From CAZICM01 sp964537685 (lineage in GTDB: Bacteria > Myxococcota_A > Polyangia > Polyangiales > Polyangiaceae), in assembly GCA_964537685.1 (NCBI GenBank), contig CAZICM010000064.1, positions 1-55,463 on the forward strand: 55,463 nucleotides of DNA. Reading direction: 5' to 3'. The first letter of the stretch is position 1. Each line of letters starts with the position of its first letter. The notes under the pieces were generated by a model. It searched no databases, was not told the origin of the DNA, and saw nothing but the letters and a program-made list of their open reading frames with translations. Below are positions 7,695-17,145 of the stretch, piece after piece. Made by a program: the position numbers and the translations under genes.

Positions 7695-9494
7695 ATGCGA
7701 AGAGCGCTGGTTTTGTCTGTTCTTTTTGGTCCTTGGCTGTTGGGCTGTGCCGATGAAACGGTGAATCCATTTCGGGTGGGATGGTCGCAATGGGGTCAAA
7801 ATGAAGGGCACACAGGCCAAGTCAGCGTGGCGGGCCAGCCGCTGAAGAGGATTCTGGCCGATATTGAGATGGATCCATTTGCATCATTGGAGCGGCTGGA
7901 AGTCGGTGCGTACGAAGAGCATGGGCTGGGGCCGCTGCTTGTGCATTATCAGGCGCCGCTGCTCGATGGGGACGATGTATTTATGATGAGCAAGGGCGGG
8001 ATCTATGTGCCTTGTGTGCCTCCCGGTTCGGGCGAGCCTGCTCCCTGTGGAATCAACGCCTGGGATCAGCAGGTATGGAGGGAAGAGAAATGGGCTTGGG
8101 TTGGGAATCAGTTGGTTCAGCAATGGATATTTGAAAGCGATTGGAAGCCAATACCTTCTCAGTATGGTCCTGGTTCATGGGAGCCCGTCTTTCACGCGGC
8201 GCTTTATGGGGACAGTGTGGTGGTTCCGGGCGGGAATGGAAGCATTTGGATTGTCGATAGAAAGACAGGCCAGGCATTAAGACAGATATCTCCTCTGGAA
8301 GGCGATCCGGATGCGAAGGGAGAGCTATATACAGCGGGGCCTATTACGGTAGATGCCTTTGGGCATATCTATTATCAGGTCGTGGATTTTGAATTGGTAA
8401 CGCCGATGGAAGGGCCGAGCTATATTGAAATTCAGCATGGATGGCTGATTCAAGCGGATATACAAGGGAATAGCAAACATGCGCTGTTTTCGAGCCTGGT
8501 TCCTGGAGCTCCCCAGCCCAGCGGAAAATGCCTGTATTCATTTTCAACCAACTATGATGCCCTGCCTTGGCCGCCGAGCCCCGGCGAGCCATCGCGCTAT
8601 GGGCGCTGTGGTGCTCAGCGTCCGGCAATGAATGCCGCGCCCGCGGTGGGCCCGGATGGAACGATTTATGTCGTAAGCCGGGCGACTTGGTCGGGGCGCA
8701 CGGGATATCTGGTTGCGGTGAATCCCGATTTAACACCCAAATGGGCGGCTTCGTTTCAAGGGCATTTAAACGATGGCTGCAATAGCGGCCGTATGCCAAA
8801 AAATGGGGAACCAGGAGGCTGCAAACCTGGAGCAAAGCAAGGCGTCGATCCAGCAACCAATGCATTGCCGGCAGGCTTTGTCATCGATAGCTCCACATCG
8901 TCGCCGGTCATAACACCCGATGGAGGGATTTTGTATGGAACCTATAGCCGATACAACTATGCCCGAGGGCATTTATTTCATTTTTGGAACGATGGAAGCC
9001 TAAGAGCCTTCTATGATTTCGGGTGGGATATAACTCCGGCGATTGTGTCCCGCCCGGGCGATGGGTATTCCGTTGTGATTAAGGAAAACGATTATGATAC
9101 CGGCTCTTATTGCGGCGACCCCGAGTTTTGTCCTGCAAAACAGGCCGGACCATTTAAGCTAACGCAGTTAAGCGCCGACTTAGAGCCTGAATGGTCATAT
9201 ACGCTAAGCAATACAGAAAGCTGTATACGGGGAGACGATGGACGGGTTTCTTGCCATTCCGATCATCCAAACGGATTTGAATGGTGTATCAATGCGCCGG
9301 CCGTCGATAAAAATGGAGTGGTCTATGCCAACGGGGAGGATGGAGTGCTCTATGCGGTCCATCCAGGAGGCTATCGTGTGGAATCGCTCTTCCTGGGAGA
9401 GGCGCTTGGGGCCGCGTATACACCGCTATCGCTCGATAGCCAGGGACGGGTGTACGCCATCAATGTAGGCAGGATGTTTGTCGCAGGTCAATAA
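7695..9494 (+). CDS. Beta-propeller (PQQ-repeat-like) lipoprotein
   Basis: 599 residues. The signal ends PWLLGC (Cys18). The body shows repeated propeller blades of the PQQ/WD-like kind: ITVDAFGHIYYQV, AVGPDGTIYVVSRA, VITPDGGILYGTYS, AVDKNGVVYANGEDG and SLDSQGRVYAINVG, each a D/G-turn followed by I-Y/L-Y strands. Such blades are found in quinoprotein dehydrogenases and in BamB-like scaffolds. No catalytic or PQQ-ligand motif is evident, so this is more likely a binding protein. Several Cys pairs suggest disulfides outside the cytoplasm. It ends 12 bases from the convergent next gene. Confidence 0.8.
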   Translation: MRRALVLSVLFGPWLLGCADETVNPFRVGWSQWGQNEGHTGQVSVAGQPLKRILADIEMDPFASLERLEVGAYEEHGLGPLLVHYQAPLLDGDDVFMMSKGGIYVPCVPPGSGEPAPCGINAWDQQVWREEKWAWVGNQLVQQWIFESDWKPIPSQYGPGSWEPVFHAALYGDSVVVPGGNGSIWIVDRKTGQALRQISPLEGDPDAKGELYTAGPITVDAFGHIYYQVVDFELVTPMEGPSYIEIQHGWLIQADIQGNSKHALFSSLVPGAPQPSGKCLYSFSTNYDALPWPPSPGEPSRYGRCGAQRPAMNAAPAVGPDGTIYVVSRATWSGRTGYLVAVNPDLTPKWAASFQGHLNDGCNSGRMPKNGEPGGCKPGAKQGVDPATNALPAGFVIDSSTSSPVITPDGGILYGTYSRYNYARGHLFHFWNDGSLRAFYDFGWDITPAIVSRPGDGYSVVIKENDYDTGSYCGDPEFCPAKQAGPFKLTQLSADLEPEWSYTLSNTESCIRGDDGRVSCHSDHPNGFEWCINAPAVDKNGVVYANGEDGVLYAVHPGGYRVESLFLGEALGAAYTPLSLDSQGRVYAINVGRMFVAGQ

Positions 9495-9505
9495 AAGAGA
9501 AACGG

Positions 9506-12328
9506 TCAATTTTCCGCGAGCAAACAGGGGCCATTAATACATCTTACCCATACCAGGGGCAATCCCCGCTTGCGCCGGCCTTCATAGATCGATGAATAAT
9601 CGGATTCGGCCATGATATTTCGCTTCTTTGGATCGTAACCTTTGCCCCAATACACATCGACCACATGCTGCGGGTCCACGGCGGCGGGTGCCTTGGATTG
9701 AAGCTGATTGTATTCCTTGACCAGCGATTGATATCCCTGCAGCGTCCCGCGTGTGATTTGGGTTCGCCTCACCGTGTCCAGCCATCCGGAAAAAAGCTCG
9801 GCCTGTTGGGTAAAGCGAATCAGCGCCCCGGGTTGAGCAGGCTTTTGTTTTGCACTTTCGGCGAATGTCTTGACCGCCGATATCAAGGCCGCCGTCGTAT
9901 CATCCTTGATTTTACACTCATCGTACACCTGGGGCTTGGAACTGGCATCCCACCAGGTCACCGCCACCGTATCGATCAGCGAACAGCCTTCAACCACCTT
10001 CGTTGCCGCTTCCACAATGTCTTTGGCCTGATTGAGCAAGCCCGAATCAATCTCGCCGGGGGATACCCATACCACCGAATCGGAAGCGAGCTCCGGCGCG
10101 GGTTTTGGCGCTTTCTCCGGCTCAAAACAACGAAGCGCCGAGCCGGCATTGATTTGCGATGCCCCACAGCTTGGATGATACACGGGATGCCCTTCTCCAC
10201 AGCGAAGCAAAGCCACGCAATCTCCCGCATAGGTCTTGGCGCAATCGGCATCGGGCTCCGCCAGCAGCCCAGAACAGGAATCCTTCTTTTCGGTCTGCTT
10301 ATAGCATTCACATAAGGTCTTCGCGGCCTCTGAAGGGGCCGGAGCACTGGTTTCCACCTTGACTTCATCCAGATTCATATCGGGTTCGGCCCAATCCGCA
10401 GGCCAATGCACCGTCAAACGCCTGGTCTTATCGCTCCAATATAAAATCGCCGAAAATTCATCCCCCCTGACAATAGGCGCAATCAGACTCATTTCTTTGT
10501 CCCATACCATGGCCATCGCCTCTCCCCCATCGCCTTTCTCCGTCACAATCCCCAATGGAGTCGATGTCTTCCCCGCATTCGACCATTCTTTACAGGTCAC
10601 GCGAAGCCACTCGCGGATGCGCTGGGTGCTACATCCCGCGGCGCTTGAGCCCCATACTGTCACCTCGCCGACCCGCTCCCACATCCAAGGCCGGGGAACC
10701 CGGGAACGCCCCAGGGGCAAAGCCAAACTATGCTGTCCAGCCTTGGTGGGACTTTGCTTTAGGGTTTCGGCCAGCGCCTTGGCCACGGCTTCATGCCCCT
10801 TTGGCGTCAGATGAATATCGCCGGCCAAAAAAGCCCCCGGTTCCGCCGCTCTCAGGGCCTCCGTCGCATCCAGCGCGGATACACCGCCATCCTTGGCCGC
10901 ATCGACTAAACTTTGAGCAATAATCGAGGTTGGCTCCATATCCACAGGCTTAGCGCCTGGATATTTCTTCCATTCCTCTTTGGATACCTGCACATCCATC
11001 GGCAAGACCAAGAGAACAAAGCGCGCGCCCTTTTCTTCTACCTTGATTTTCACTTGTTCGATAGCGCTCCACAAAGGCGAGCTGGCTTTTGCAAAGGTCA
11101 GCGGAGCAGCCAATACCTTTGCCAATTTTTGCTCTTGGGCATCCCTATCGGCAATCGCCGACTCGATATCCTTTAACTCGGCATCCATTTGCTCCGCAGC
11201 CTTCTTGCGCAGTTCTTTTTCAATCTCCTTCCGAAGTTCGGCGGCCTCCCTCACATAGAGGGCGCTGGCCGCCAGGGGCCTTGAATATTCACCCAAATCC
11301 TGGGCGGAAACGATATCGCCAGGTATGCCGTGAGCCGTAAGATAAACCGCTCCCCGTTCGGTATTGTTGAGTTTTAACGCCTTAAACGCCAATTTCTTTA
11401 CGCGGATCTCGGCGGCCAGAGCTTCCGCCGAGGCATACATACTTTGGACTTCATACATATCGGCGAGGCTTTTGGTATCTGCGCCCGCCTGATCGCGGGC
11501 GGCCTTGGCCTTACCCGCAATCGAAAGCAAATCTTCCCATGTGCCTTCCGACCGGAAATCGGCATCTTCGACTTTAGGGCCTTGTTCATATAAAAAGCGG
11601 CGCAGCGCAAAGACCGCATGAGATCGCCCAAAGAGAAAAGCCCGCCCGGGAAAGCTGGTCACGGATTCGGGCGCTGTTTCCTTGCGGACCGCCCATCCAT
11701 CCCATACCGCATGGCGCTCGGTATTGGGACGCGCAGCCTCAAAAGCATCGTTCACCAGATTCACCGTATAAATAACGGTATCGATTTTACGTTCGGCCAA
11801 GGTCTTTTCGATAAGCTTGGCAAACTCCACAGGGCCATAAGTAGGTATACCGGCATTGATCACCGGCTTCTGAAGAAGACCCGAAAGCTTCGCCGAAAAG
11901 GTTTCCTGCTCTTGAACCCCCAAACCAAACACCTGAGAATCCCCTGTGACCAGCACAGCGGGCGTCTGAGAAGAAGGAAGCTCGGCCCCCCGGAAGCCCG
12001 ATGAATTGATATGCACATCCGTCACGGGATTTTCGCCCACGCGAAGGCGCTGAGAGGCCCCCGGAACAAGCCGGACCCCAAGTTCTGCATCGCTTTGATA
12101 GATATTGAGCCGGGGAAACGCGCCATCATCGCGCATTGAAAAAGCGAGTTCACAAAGCGCAAGCCCCGCCGCAAGACCAAGAACAATGCTGAGACCCGTT
12201 CGCAGACCCGAGCGTTTTTTAGGCGGCCCGGCGGGCGGTTTGGGCTGTTCTTCAGGCGCAGGCCCGGGGTTTTCGTTTGAAGCGTCAGCGTTTTCAGAAG
12301 CAGGGTCGGATGTGCTCACGGCCGGCAT
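9506..12328 (-). CDS. Large membrane-anchored SGNH/GDSL-type hydrolase
   Basis: 940 residues if the ATG at 12328 is used. An in-frame GTG at 12418 would add 30 residues but has no ribosome site. A Pro/Glu-rich cytoplasmic tail is followed by one membrane helix near 41-63. SGNH block I is V-T-G-D-S-Q (about 127-132), with the Ser as nucleophile. Block V is D-I-H-L-T-P-K-G-H near 510, supplying the catalytic Asp/His. These enzymes (including AlgJ/AlgX-like and acyltransferase-linked SGNH proteins) add or remove acyl groups on polysaccharides. A helical insertion of ~200 residues lies inside the domain, and the C-terminal third (from about 650, with many Cys) is unfamiliar. Envelope polysaccharide modification is the likely role, by inference. 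Confidence 0.75.
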   Translation of the reverse strand: MPAVSTSDPASENADASNENPGPAPEEQPKPPAGPPKKRSGLRTGLSIVLGLAAGLALCELAFSMRDDGAFPRLNIYQSDAELGVRLVPGASQRLRVGENPVTDVHINSSGFRGAELPSSQTPAVLVTGDSQVFGLGVQEQETFSAKLSGLLQKPVINAGIPTYGPVEFAKLIEKTLAERKIDTVIYTVNLVNDAFEAARPNTERHAVWDGWAVRKETAPESVTSFPGRAFLFGRSHAVFALRRFLYEQGPKVEDADFRSEGTWEDLLSIAGKAKAARDQAGADTKSLADMYEVQSMYASAEALAAEIRVKKLAFKALKLNNTERGAVYLTAHGIPGDIVSAQDLGEYSRPLAASALYVREAAELRKEIEKELRKKAAEQMDAELKDIESAIADRDAQEQKLAKVLAAPLTFAKASSPLWSAIEQVKIKVEEKGARFVLLVLPMDVQVSKEEWKKYPGAKPVDMEPTSIIAQSLVDAAKDGGVSALDATEALRAAEPGAFLAGDIHLTPKGHEAVAKALAETLKQSPTKAGQHSLALPLGRSRVPRPWMWERVGEVTVWGSSAAGCSTQRIREWLRVTCKEWSNAGKTSTPLGIVTEKGDGGEAMAMVWDKEMSLIAPIVRGDEFSAILYWSDKTRRLTVHWPADWAEPDMNLDEVKVETSAPAPSEAAKTLCECYKQTEKKDSCSGLLAEPDADCAKTYAGDCVALLRCGEGHPVYHPSCGASQINAGSALRCFEPEKAPKPAPELASDSVVWVSPGEIDSGLLNQAKDIVEAATKVVEGCSLIDTVAVTWWDASSKPQVYDECKIKDDTTAALISAVKTFAESAKQKPAQPGALIRFTQQAELFSGWLDTVRRTQITRGTLQGYQSLVKEYNQLQSKAPAAVDPQHVVDVYWGKGYDPKKRNIMAESDYSSIYEGRRKRGLPLVWVRCINGPCLLAEN

Positions 12329-12436
12329 GTTGTCCTGTTCAACATGGGATGTAAAGAGGATATTTGCATCGCCGCTCCTGCATAACGCCTCATCCCCCTT
12401 GCCATTTTCCGCGCTCACCCAATAAACACCAAGGGC

Positions 12437-13066
12437 ATGCCGCAGAGCGAACCTCCCAAAACTGGCCCGACCCGCCTCCGCCCCGGCGACCTGGTTCCTG
12501 AACTATCGGCCATCGATATCTATGGCCGCGATATCTCGCTACACGCCATGCGAGGCAAACCTATATTGCTTTCCTTTCACCGCTTTGCCAAATGCCCATT
12601 CTGCAACCTGCGCATTCATCAAGTCATCGGACGCTATCCCGCCTATTCCTCCGCCGGCCTGGCGGTTATCGCTATTTTCGAATCCAGCCTTGAAAACGTC
12701 CGCAATGGAGTGGGCGCCCAAGAACCGCCCTTCTCTTTAATTGCCGATCCTGAACGGCAGTTCTATACAATCTTTGGTATCGAACGCTCCGCCATCGGCT
12801 TGGCCAAAGGCTTAATCCACCGCATGAGCGACGCGCGCGAATCTATCGCCATGGGACTGGTGAAACCGATTCAGCGCGATGGCACAATTTTTCGCCTCCC
12901 CGCCGATTTTTTAATCGCTCCAGACGGTAAAATCCATGATGCCTATTATGGCAATGATATCGGCGATCACCTGCCCTTTGAGCGTATCGACGAGTTTTTA
13001 AAAATCCACGGCCAGCTTTCTTCGCCCGCCTCCATAAGCCCCATGCGCCGCGCTTCTCAATTTTAG
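12437..13066 (+). CDS. Peroxiredoxin-like (AhpC/TSA, thioredoxin-fold) protein
   Basis: 209 residues with the redox motif C-P-F-C-N-L-R near residues 54-60, the peroxiredoxin-like variant of the AhpC/TSA family. Before it is PGDLVPELSAIDIYGRD, the usual entry to the thioredoxin fold. After it is a helix and FSLIADPERQFYTIFG, the conserved D-P-E-x-x-x-Y-x-x-F stretch. The family reduces peroxides or thiols. The resolving Cys is probably the second one of the CxxC. Its start is 108 bases from the divergent SGNH start, so the two may share a promoter region. A small aagg ribosome site is present. Confidence 0.85.
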   Translation: MPQSEPPKTGPTRLRPGDLVPELSAIDIYGRDISLHAMRGKPILLSFHRFAKCPFCNLRIHQVIGRYPAYSSAGLAVIAIFESSLENVRNGVGAQEPPFSLIADPERQFYTIFGIERSAIGLAKGLIHRMSDARESIAMGLVKPIQRDGTIFRLPADFLIAPDGKIHDAYYGNDIGDHLPFERIDEFLKIHGQLSSPASISPMRRASQF

Positions 13067-13187
13067 ATTCCTCGCCCGCCCAAAGAAATATAAAATCGTT
13101 GTTGATCTCGTTACAAAAGCCTGTATTCTAAGCCCTGTCCAAGCCAGATACAGTGTTCTTAATTCTTCACCCGAGGAGATCTTGTCT

Positions 13188-14606
13188 ATGAAGATGAACA
13201 AATCCCATCTTATATTGGTGACATGCGTGGCCCTTACCGGACTTCCCATGCTCGCCGCATCGAGCGGAGGCTGCGGTGCCGAAAACAACGATCGCCGGAC
13301 CTTTGGAGATGGTGGAAACACCGGCTCCAGCGGCACGGCGGGCGGTGGAGGAAACGGCATGAGCAGCGGTGACTTGTTCGATGCCGGTGGAGGGGGCAAC
13401 CTTGGATGTGTCAACCTCGAATGTCAACAAGTCGCCTGCGAAGCGGGCAAGACCACGCGGGTCACGGGTGTGGTGTATGCCCCTACCCCTCCTCAATATG
13501 GAGCTGCCGATCCGCTGTACAATGCGGTGGTTTACGTTCCCAATTCCTCGGTCGATCCCTTTCCCGATGGGGTAAGCTGCGATCAATGCGGAGCGGCGAC
13601 ATCGGGCGATCCCGTGGTCATCACCCTATCCAATGCCAAGGGTCAATTTGAACTGACAAATGTACCTGCGGGCCAGAATATACCGCTGGTGATTCAGTTG
13701 GGCCGGTGGCGGCGCCAAGTGGTCATCCCTGAAGTGAAGGCATGTGCCGACACGGCCCTGGACGCCGAATTGACCCGCCTACCGCGCAACAAGTCTGAAG
13801 GAGATATCCCCCACATTGCCATTGCCTCATCGACCTACGACGTAGAGGAATGCATCCTTCGCAAAATAGGCATTGACGACAGCGAATTCACGGCATCATC
13901 GGGGAATGGGCGCATTCACATTTATCATGGCAACGGGACGACGGCGCCTGGAGCGGAGCCCATGAGCGCGCTATGGAGCAGCATTGACACGCTCAAGAAG
14001 TACGACATGGTACTGTTCCCCTGCTCATCGGTAGCGCAGGGCGATCCTGCGGCGATGAAGAACGTATTTGACTATGCGAACTTGGGCGGCCGAGTCTTTG
14101 CGACCGACCTAAGCTATCCATGGTACACCCAAGGACCCGACCCCTTCCCGGCGACGGCGCAATGGACAAGCTGGGGAGGAATCGGGGTCGATCCCCTGCC
14201 AGCCTTTGTGGATCAAAGTTTCCCCAAGGGCAAAGCGATGGCGGAATGGCTCCAAAACATTGGTGCGACGCAGGTACTTGGGAGCATTGACTTACACGAA
14301 ACCTTTCATGTGGTGGATGGGGTCAACGGGGCGACGACGCGGTGGTTATACTCGACGAGTCCGGCCTCGGTACAGACCTTATCATTTAATACCCCGGTGG
14401 GTGTAGACGCATCGATGCAATGCGGGCGGGCAGTCTACAGCAATTTTCACATAGCGAACGGCCAATCAGGAGGCGGGACGACCTTTCCCCAGGAGTGCAA
14501 TGCGAGTCCTTTAACGCCCCAGGAGAAGGTGCTGGAGTTTATGTTGTTTGATTTGGCGTCGTGCGTGCAGGATGATAAGGAAGATCCGATTCCCCCGCCG
14601 AATTGA
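13188..14606 (+). CDS. Lipoprotein with carboxypeptidase-regulatory-like and GATase-like regions
   Basis: 472 residues from the ATG at 13188, which lies nine bases after a gaggag site. A TTG two codons earlier is too close to that site. The signal ends SSGGC (Cys29), with a Gly/Ser/Asn-rich linker after it. Residues ~75-200 resemble a carboxypeptidase regulatory-like (Ig-type) domain (NAVVYVPNS, NAKGQFELTNVPAG). Residues ~210-390 look like a flavodoxin/glutamine-amidotransferase-like alpha-beta fold (YDMVLFPCSS, GRVFATDLSY) without an obvious catalytic triad. This two-part layout is common in myxobacterial surface lipoproteins of unknown role. Confidence 0.8.
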   Translation: MKMNKSHLILVTCVALTGLPMLAASSGGCGAENNDRRTFGDGGNTGSSGTAGGGGNGMSSGDLFDAGGGGNLGCVNLECQQVACEAGKTTRVTGVVYAPTPPQYGAADPLYNAVVYVPNSSVDPFPDGVSCDQCGAATSGDPVVITLSNAKGQFELTNVPAGQNIPLVIQLGRWRRQVVIPEVKACADTALDAELTRLPRNKSEGDIPHIAIASSTYDVEECILRKIGIDDSEFTASSGNGRIHIYHGNGTTAPGAEPMSALWSSIDTLKKYDMVLFPCSSVAQGDPAAMKNVFDYANLGGRVFATDLSYPWYTQGPDPFPATAQWTSWGGIGVDPLPAFVDQSFPKGKAMAEWLQNIGATQVLGSIDLHETFHVVDGVNGATTRWLYSTSPASVQTLSFNTPVGVDASMQCGRAVYSNFHIANGQSGGGTTFPQECNASPLTPQEKVLEFMLFDLASCVQDDKEDPIPPPN

Positions 14607-14630
14607 AAGGGAATGCTCCAGGGCTGCTGC

Positions 14631-15866
14631 TTACGCCGCAAGTAGCTGTTCGCTCATCGACTGCCGGGCCTGCTTCGCGTTTATCATTGCACTCAAATCC
14701 CATTTTGCCGGGTGCTGCGTCTCATCGATGGCACGTTGATACGCAGCCGCATTGCTCACAATGATGGGGTCAAATGGATTCTCGATAAGGGCCTCCTCAA
14801 AAAGGCTCGTCACCGTTGAAGGATCCACCCCAAGATTCGCAAATGCAATGGCTTTCCACTCAAGAAGTCTGGCTCGAAGCGCGCCTATCCGGGAACACCC
14901 AAGGGCCGCCTGCGTCATACGGCTTGCTTCGTCCCAACGATCACCAACAATCGCATCGCGTGCTAAGTAGGCATATGGCCATGCAATCGCAGTCCCCCTG
15001 GCTATCGCGGCTCTGAAGTCGGCAAATGCGTCATCTCTTCTCCCCCGTTCCAAAAGCGCAAGCCCACGCGCAACCAACGCGGCATCCGTAGGAAAGCTCG
15101 CGACGGCGAGGTTGAAATACTCAAGCACCCTCTCCGCTTGCCCCATGTGTTCGCAAGAGAATCCCGCCGCAAGAAAAGCGCTTGCGCGGATGGACCCAAG
15201 TACACTCATATCCTTTTCTGCTCGTGCCACGAGCTCTACAACGCGCCGGTGAGCCTCGTCGCGTTCTGGCTGCTCTTGAGAGCGGGTCAACTGAAAAAGA
15301 CCGACGGCGGCCTTCAGTACCAAAGCACTTGCGGCGCTTTGGTTAGCTTCGATGGCAGATATTCTTGCATTTGCTTCCTCGGCGGAACCTGCGCGAACGA
15401 GACCGTCGAGTGCAAGCATGGCATAGTGCAACCTCGGGTTTTGCGCGTAGGCAAAGTCGTAGAACTCGACGGCTGCCCTCGTAAACCGCAACTCATCCCA
15501 ACATCGGCCAATAAAATAAGCCAGGACATCGCTCGGAAGCTTTGGCGTCGCGGTCGGCATTTTCCGGGCAAACGCAAGTGCCTCTCGAATCTTTCCCTCC
15601 TGAAAGGACTCCGTGAGTTGACGCATGACATCTTCGAGCGTTTCTCCACGCGCGAGAGGCTCGGGCAGGCGTTCTCCTTCAACGATATACAGGTCCGCGG
15701 AAAGCTGCTCCAGAAGCTGCCGTTGAGCGGCCGTCATCTGCCGAAGGGGGATATCGAGGGCATCTCGAAGCTTATCTGCTTTCGCGTCATCGCCTCGGCC
15801 TTCCCGCATCTCATGGGCCAGCTCAACGAGCAGATGTTCCGCTTGTTGAATAGCTTGAATGGTCAT
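14631..15866 (-). CDS. TPR-repeat protein
   Basis: 411 residues from the ATG at 15866, which follows a ggaggg site. The frame is open further upstream, but that part overlaps the lipoprotein gene at 15916 and looks unlike protein. It is all-helical with tetratricopeptide-like units, for example ALAFARKMPTATPK, AAVEFYDFAYAQNPRLHYA, RVLEYFNLAVASFPTDAAL and DAFADFRAAIARG. The A-x(7)-G/A-Y/F-x(6)-P spacing is clear in several. There is no signal peptide or catalytic domain. TPR proteins act as interaction scaffolds. It lies 49 bases after the Cys-rich lipoprotein on the same strand and probably closes a three-gene operon. Confidence 0.8.
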   Translation of the reverse strand: MTIQAIQQAEHLLVELAHEMREGRGDDAKADKLRDALDIPLRQMTAAQRQLLEQLSADLYIVEGERLPEPLARGETLEDVMRQLTESFQEGKIREALAFARKMPTATPKLPSDVLAYFIGRCWDELRFTRAAVEFYDFAYAQNPRLHYAMLALDGLVRAGSAEEANARISAIEANQSAASALVLKAAVGLFQLTRSQEQPERDEAHRRVVELVARAEKDMSVLGSIRASAFLAAGFSCEHMGQAERVLEYFNLAVASFPTDAALVARGLALLERGRRDDAFADFRAAIARGTAIAWPYAYLARDAIVGDRWDEASRMTQAALGCSRIGALRARLLEWKAIAFANLGVDPSTVTSLFEEALIENPFDPIIVSNAAAYQRAIDETQHPAKWDLSAMINAKQARQSMSEQLLAA

Positions 15867-15915
15867 TGCGCCTTCCCTCCCGGCTCGTCGATTTCCCAGT
15901 GCTCGCAGGTGGCAT

Positions 15916-16461
15916 TCAGCCACAAATGGGCTCAGCACATTGGGCTTGGCAGGAACCAAACAAGCATGTGACGATCGGCGCCGAAACGTTATTGGCAGGT
16001 CCGCACTGCTCTTGAGACGAGCAAAATTCGTCCGTGTTGCCCGCGGTCTTGCAGTAGACCCAGCAGACGCAGGTTCCATCTTGCTCACAGGCTTGATAAT
16101 CGCTGCAGCACGATGCTTTGGCACACGTCACGCAAGCATTGTCCGATGGGGCCGCGCCGCAGGAAGAGGGAGGGTCGTTCTGCGGTTGCGGGGTTGGACC
16201 GGTGTATTCTTTGCAGGTTGTGCCAACGATATTCTGATCTTGCGGCTTCAGCGTGAAGATCGCATCTGCATTAGCTTTGGCAATGGCTTCCGTAACATCG
16301 GCTGCGCATTGATAATTAACGTACGCCATGTGGCAAGCCGTGGGCAAGACAGTACACTGCCAGCGTATCTGGCCATCGTCGCAACCCTTCGTTTCGGGGA
16401 TGAAACATCCTACAACGGGCACCATCAAGGTAATCAAGAGAAGAGCCGACAATCTTTTCAT
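15916..16461 (-). CDS. Cys-rich lipoprotein
   Basis: 181 residues. The signal ends VPVVGC (Cys19), and a ggaggg site precedes the ATG. About 20 cysteines, dense in the C-terminal half (CVTCAKASCCSDYQACEQDG), suggest a disulfide-stabilised domain. The CxxC-x(3)-CC pattern recurs in Myxococcota secreted proteins. Its start codon overlaps the stop of the preceding gene by four bases, so translation is probably coupled. Function unknown. Confidence 0.8.
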   Translation of the reverse strand: MKRLSALLLITLMVPVVGCFIPETKGCDDGQIRWQCTVLPTACHMAYVNYQCAADVTEAIAKANADAIFTLKPQDQNIVGTTCKEYTGPTPQPQNDPPSSCGAAPSDNACVTCAKASCCSDYQACEQDGTCVCWVYCKTAGNTDEFCSSQEQCGPANNVSAPIVTCLFGSCQAQCAEPICG

Positions 16462-16763
16462 GGAGTCCCTCCATCTTCTTTTATGGCAACACCACCGTCA
16501 TGTTCGGGCCATGGCGGTTCACAAAAGCAAAATCGATGATCATTTCCAACAACACCATCGTTTGGTGAGCATCTTGGTTCCTCTCCTGCTTTGCACTCGA
16601 TGACTCCGCGTTGGCAGTCCTCTTCGCGGTGGCACTTCGGCGCGTTCAGCGTGGCAAGCTGATATATTGTCCTTCGCGTTTTCTTGCTGCATTGGCAACC
16701 GTTTACGCCAACGGAAAGGACAATCAGCATCGCCCATAGAATCCGTCTACTGGTTGTCCTCAT
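16458..16763 (-). CDS. Small Cys-containing lipoprotein
   Basis: 101 residues with a gagag ribosome site. The signal ends GVNGC (Cys23), followed by C-x(19)-C and a group of cysteines (CHREEDCQRG, CKAGEEPRCS, CFCEPP), an EGF- or knottin-like density. It is the first gene of the operon 16763-14631 and is translationally coupled to the next lipoprotein through an overlapping stop/start. No further function can be read. Confidence 0.75.
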   Translation of the reverse strand: MRTTSRRILWAMLIVLSVGVNGCQCSKKTRRTIYQLATLNAPKCHREEDCQRGVIECKAGEEPRCSPNDGVVGNDHRFCFCEPPWPEHDGGVAIKEDGGTP

Positions 16764-17145
16764 CGTATGCCTCTCAGGTTTCCGCGCCTATTTATTGCAG
16801 CTCCGCCGCCCTGTCAACCCAAATCTTGCAAAACATACTCGTTCAAACAGGATCCCCTCCTCCACCTCCATCATCCAACATCCAACCCCATCGACCAGCA
16901 TCCCCCGCCCATCCTCCCCTATCCCTCATCCCATCTATCGGCGAGGTCCCAGACCCTTCTCACTGCTTCATTTCCACCCAGGATCGCCCTCAAAGAATGC
17001 TATCGAATTCCAAATCCCATCGAGCCGCGTGGTCGGTCAATGGCTTCGATAGGCGCATCCCATCGAAAAGCGTGGCCCAAGACCCTTCCCCGGGTAAATT
17101 GGGTACACGGGAGAGATGTCGGCCAATGGTATCGAGAAGCGAATG
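16764..17145. other. Intergenic stretch of 382 bp, no gene seen
   Basis: The + strand here is pyrimidine-rich (many CCATC, CCTCC and TCCCA words) and free of stops over a long run, but the conceptual protein is low-complexity Pro/Ser/His and has no ribosome site. The left end must hold the promoter of the lipoprotein operon starting at 16763. Imperfect words such as ATCGA/TCGAT with AAGCG recur near 17010-17150. I find no tRNA or clear terminator. Confidence 0.5.
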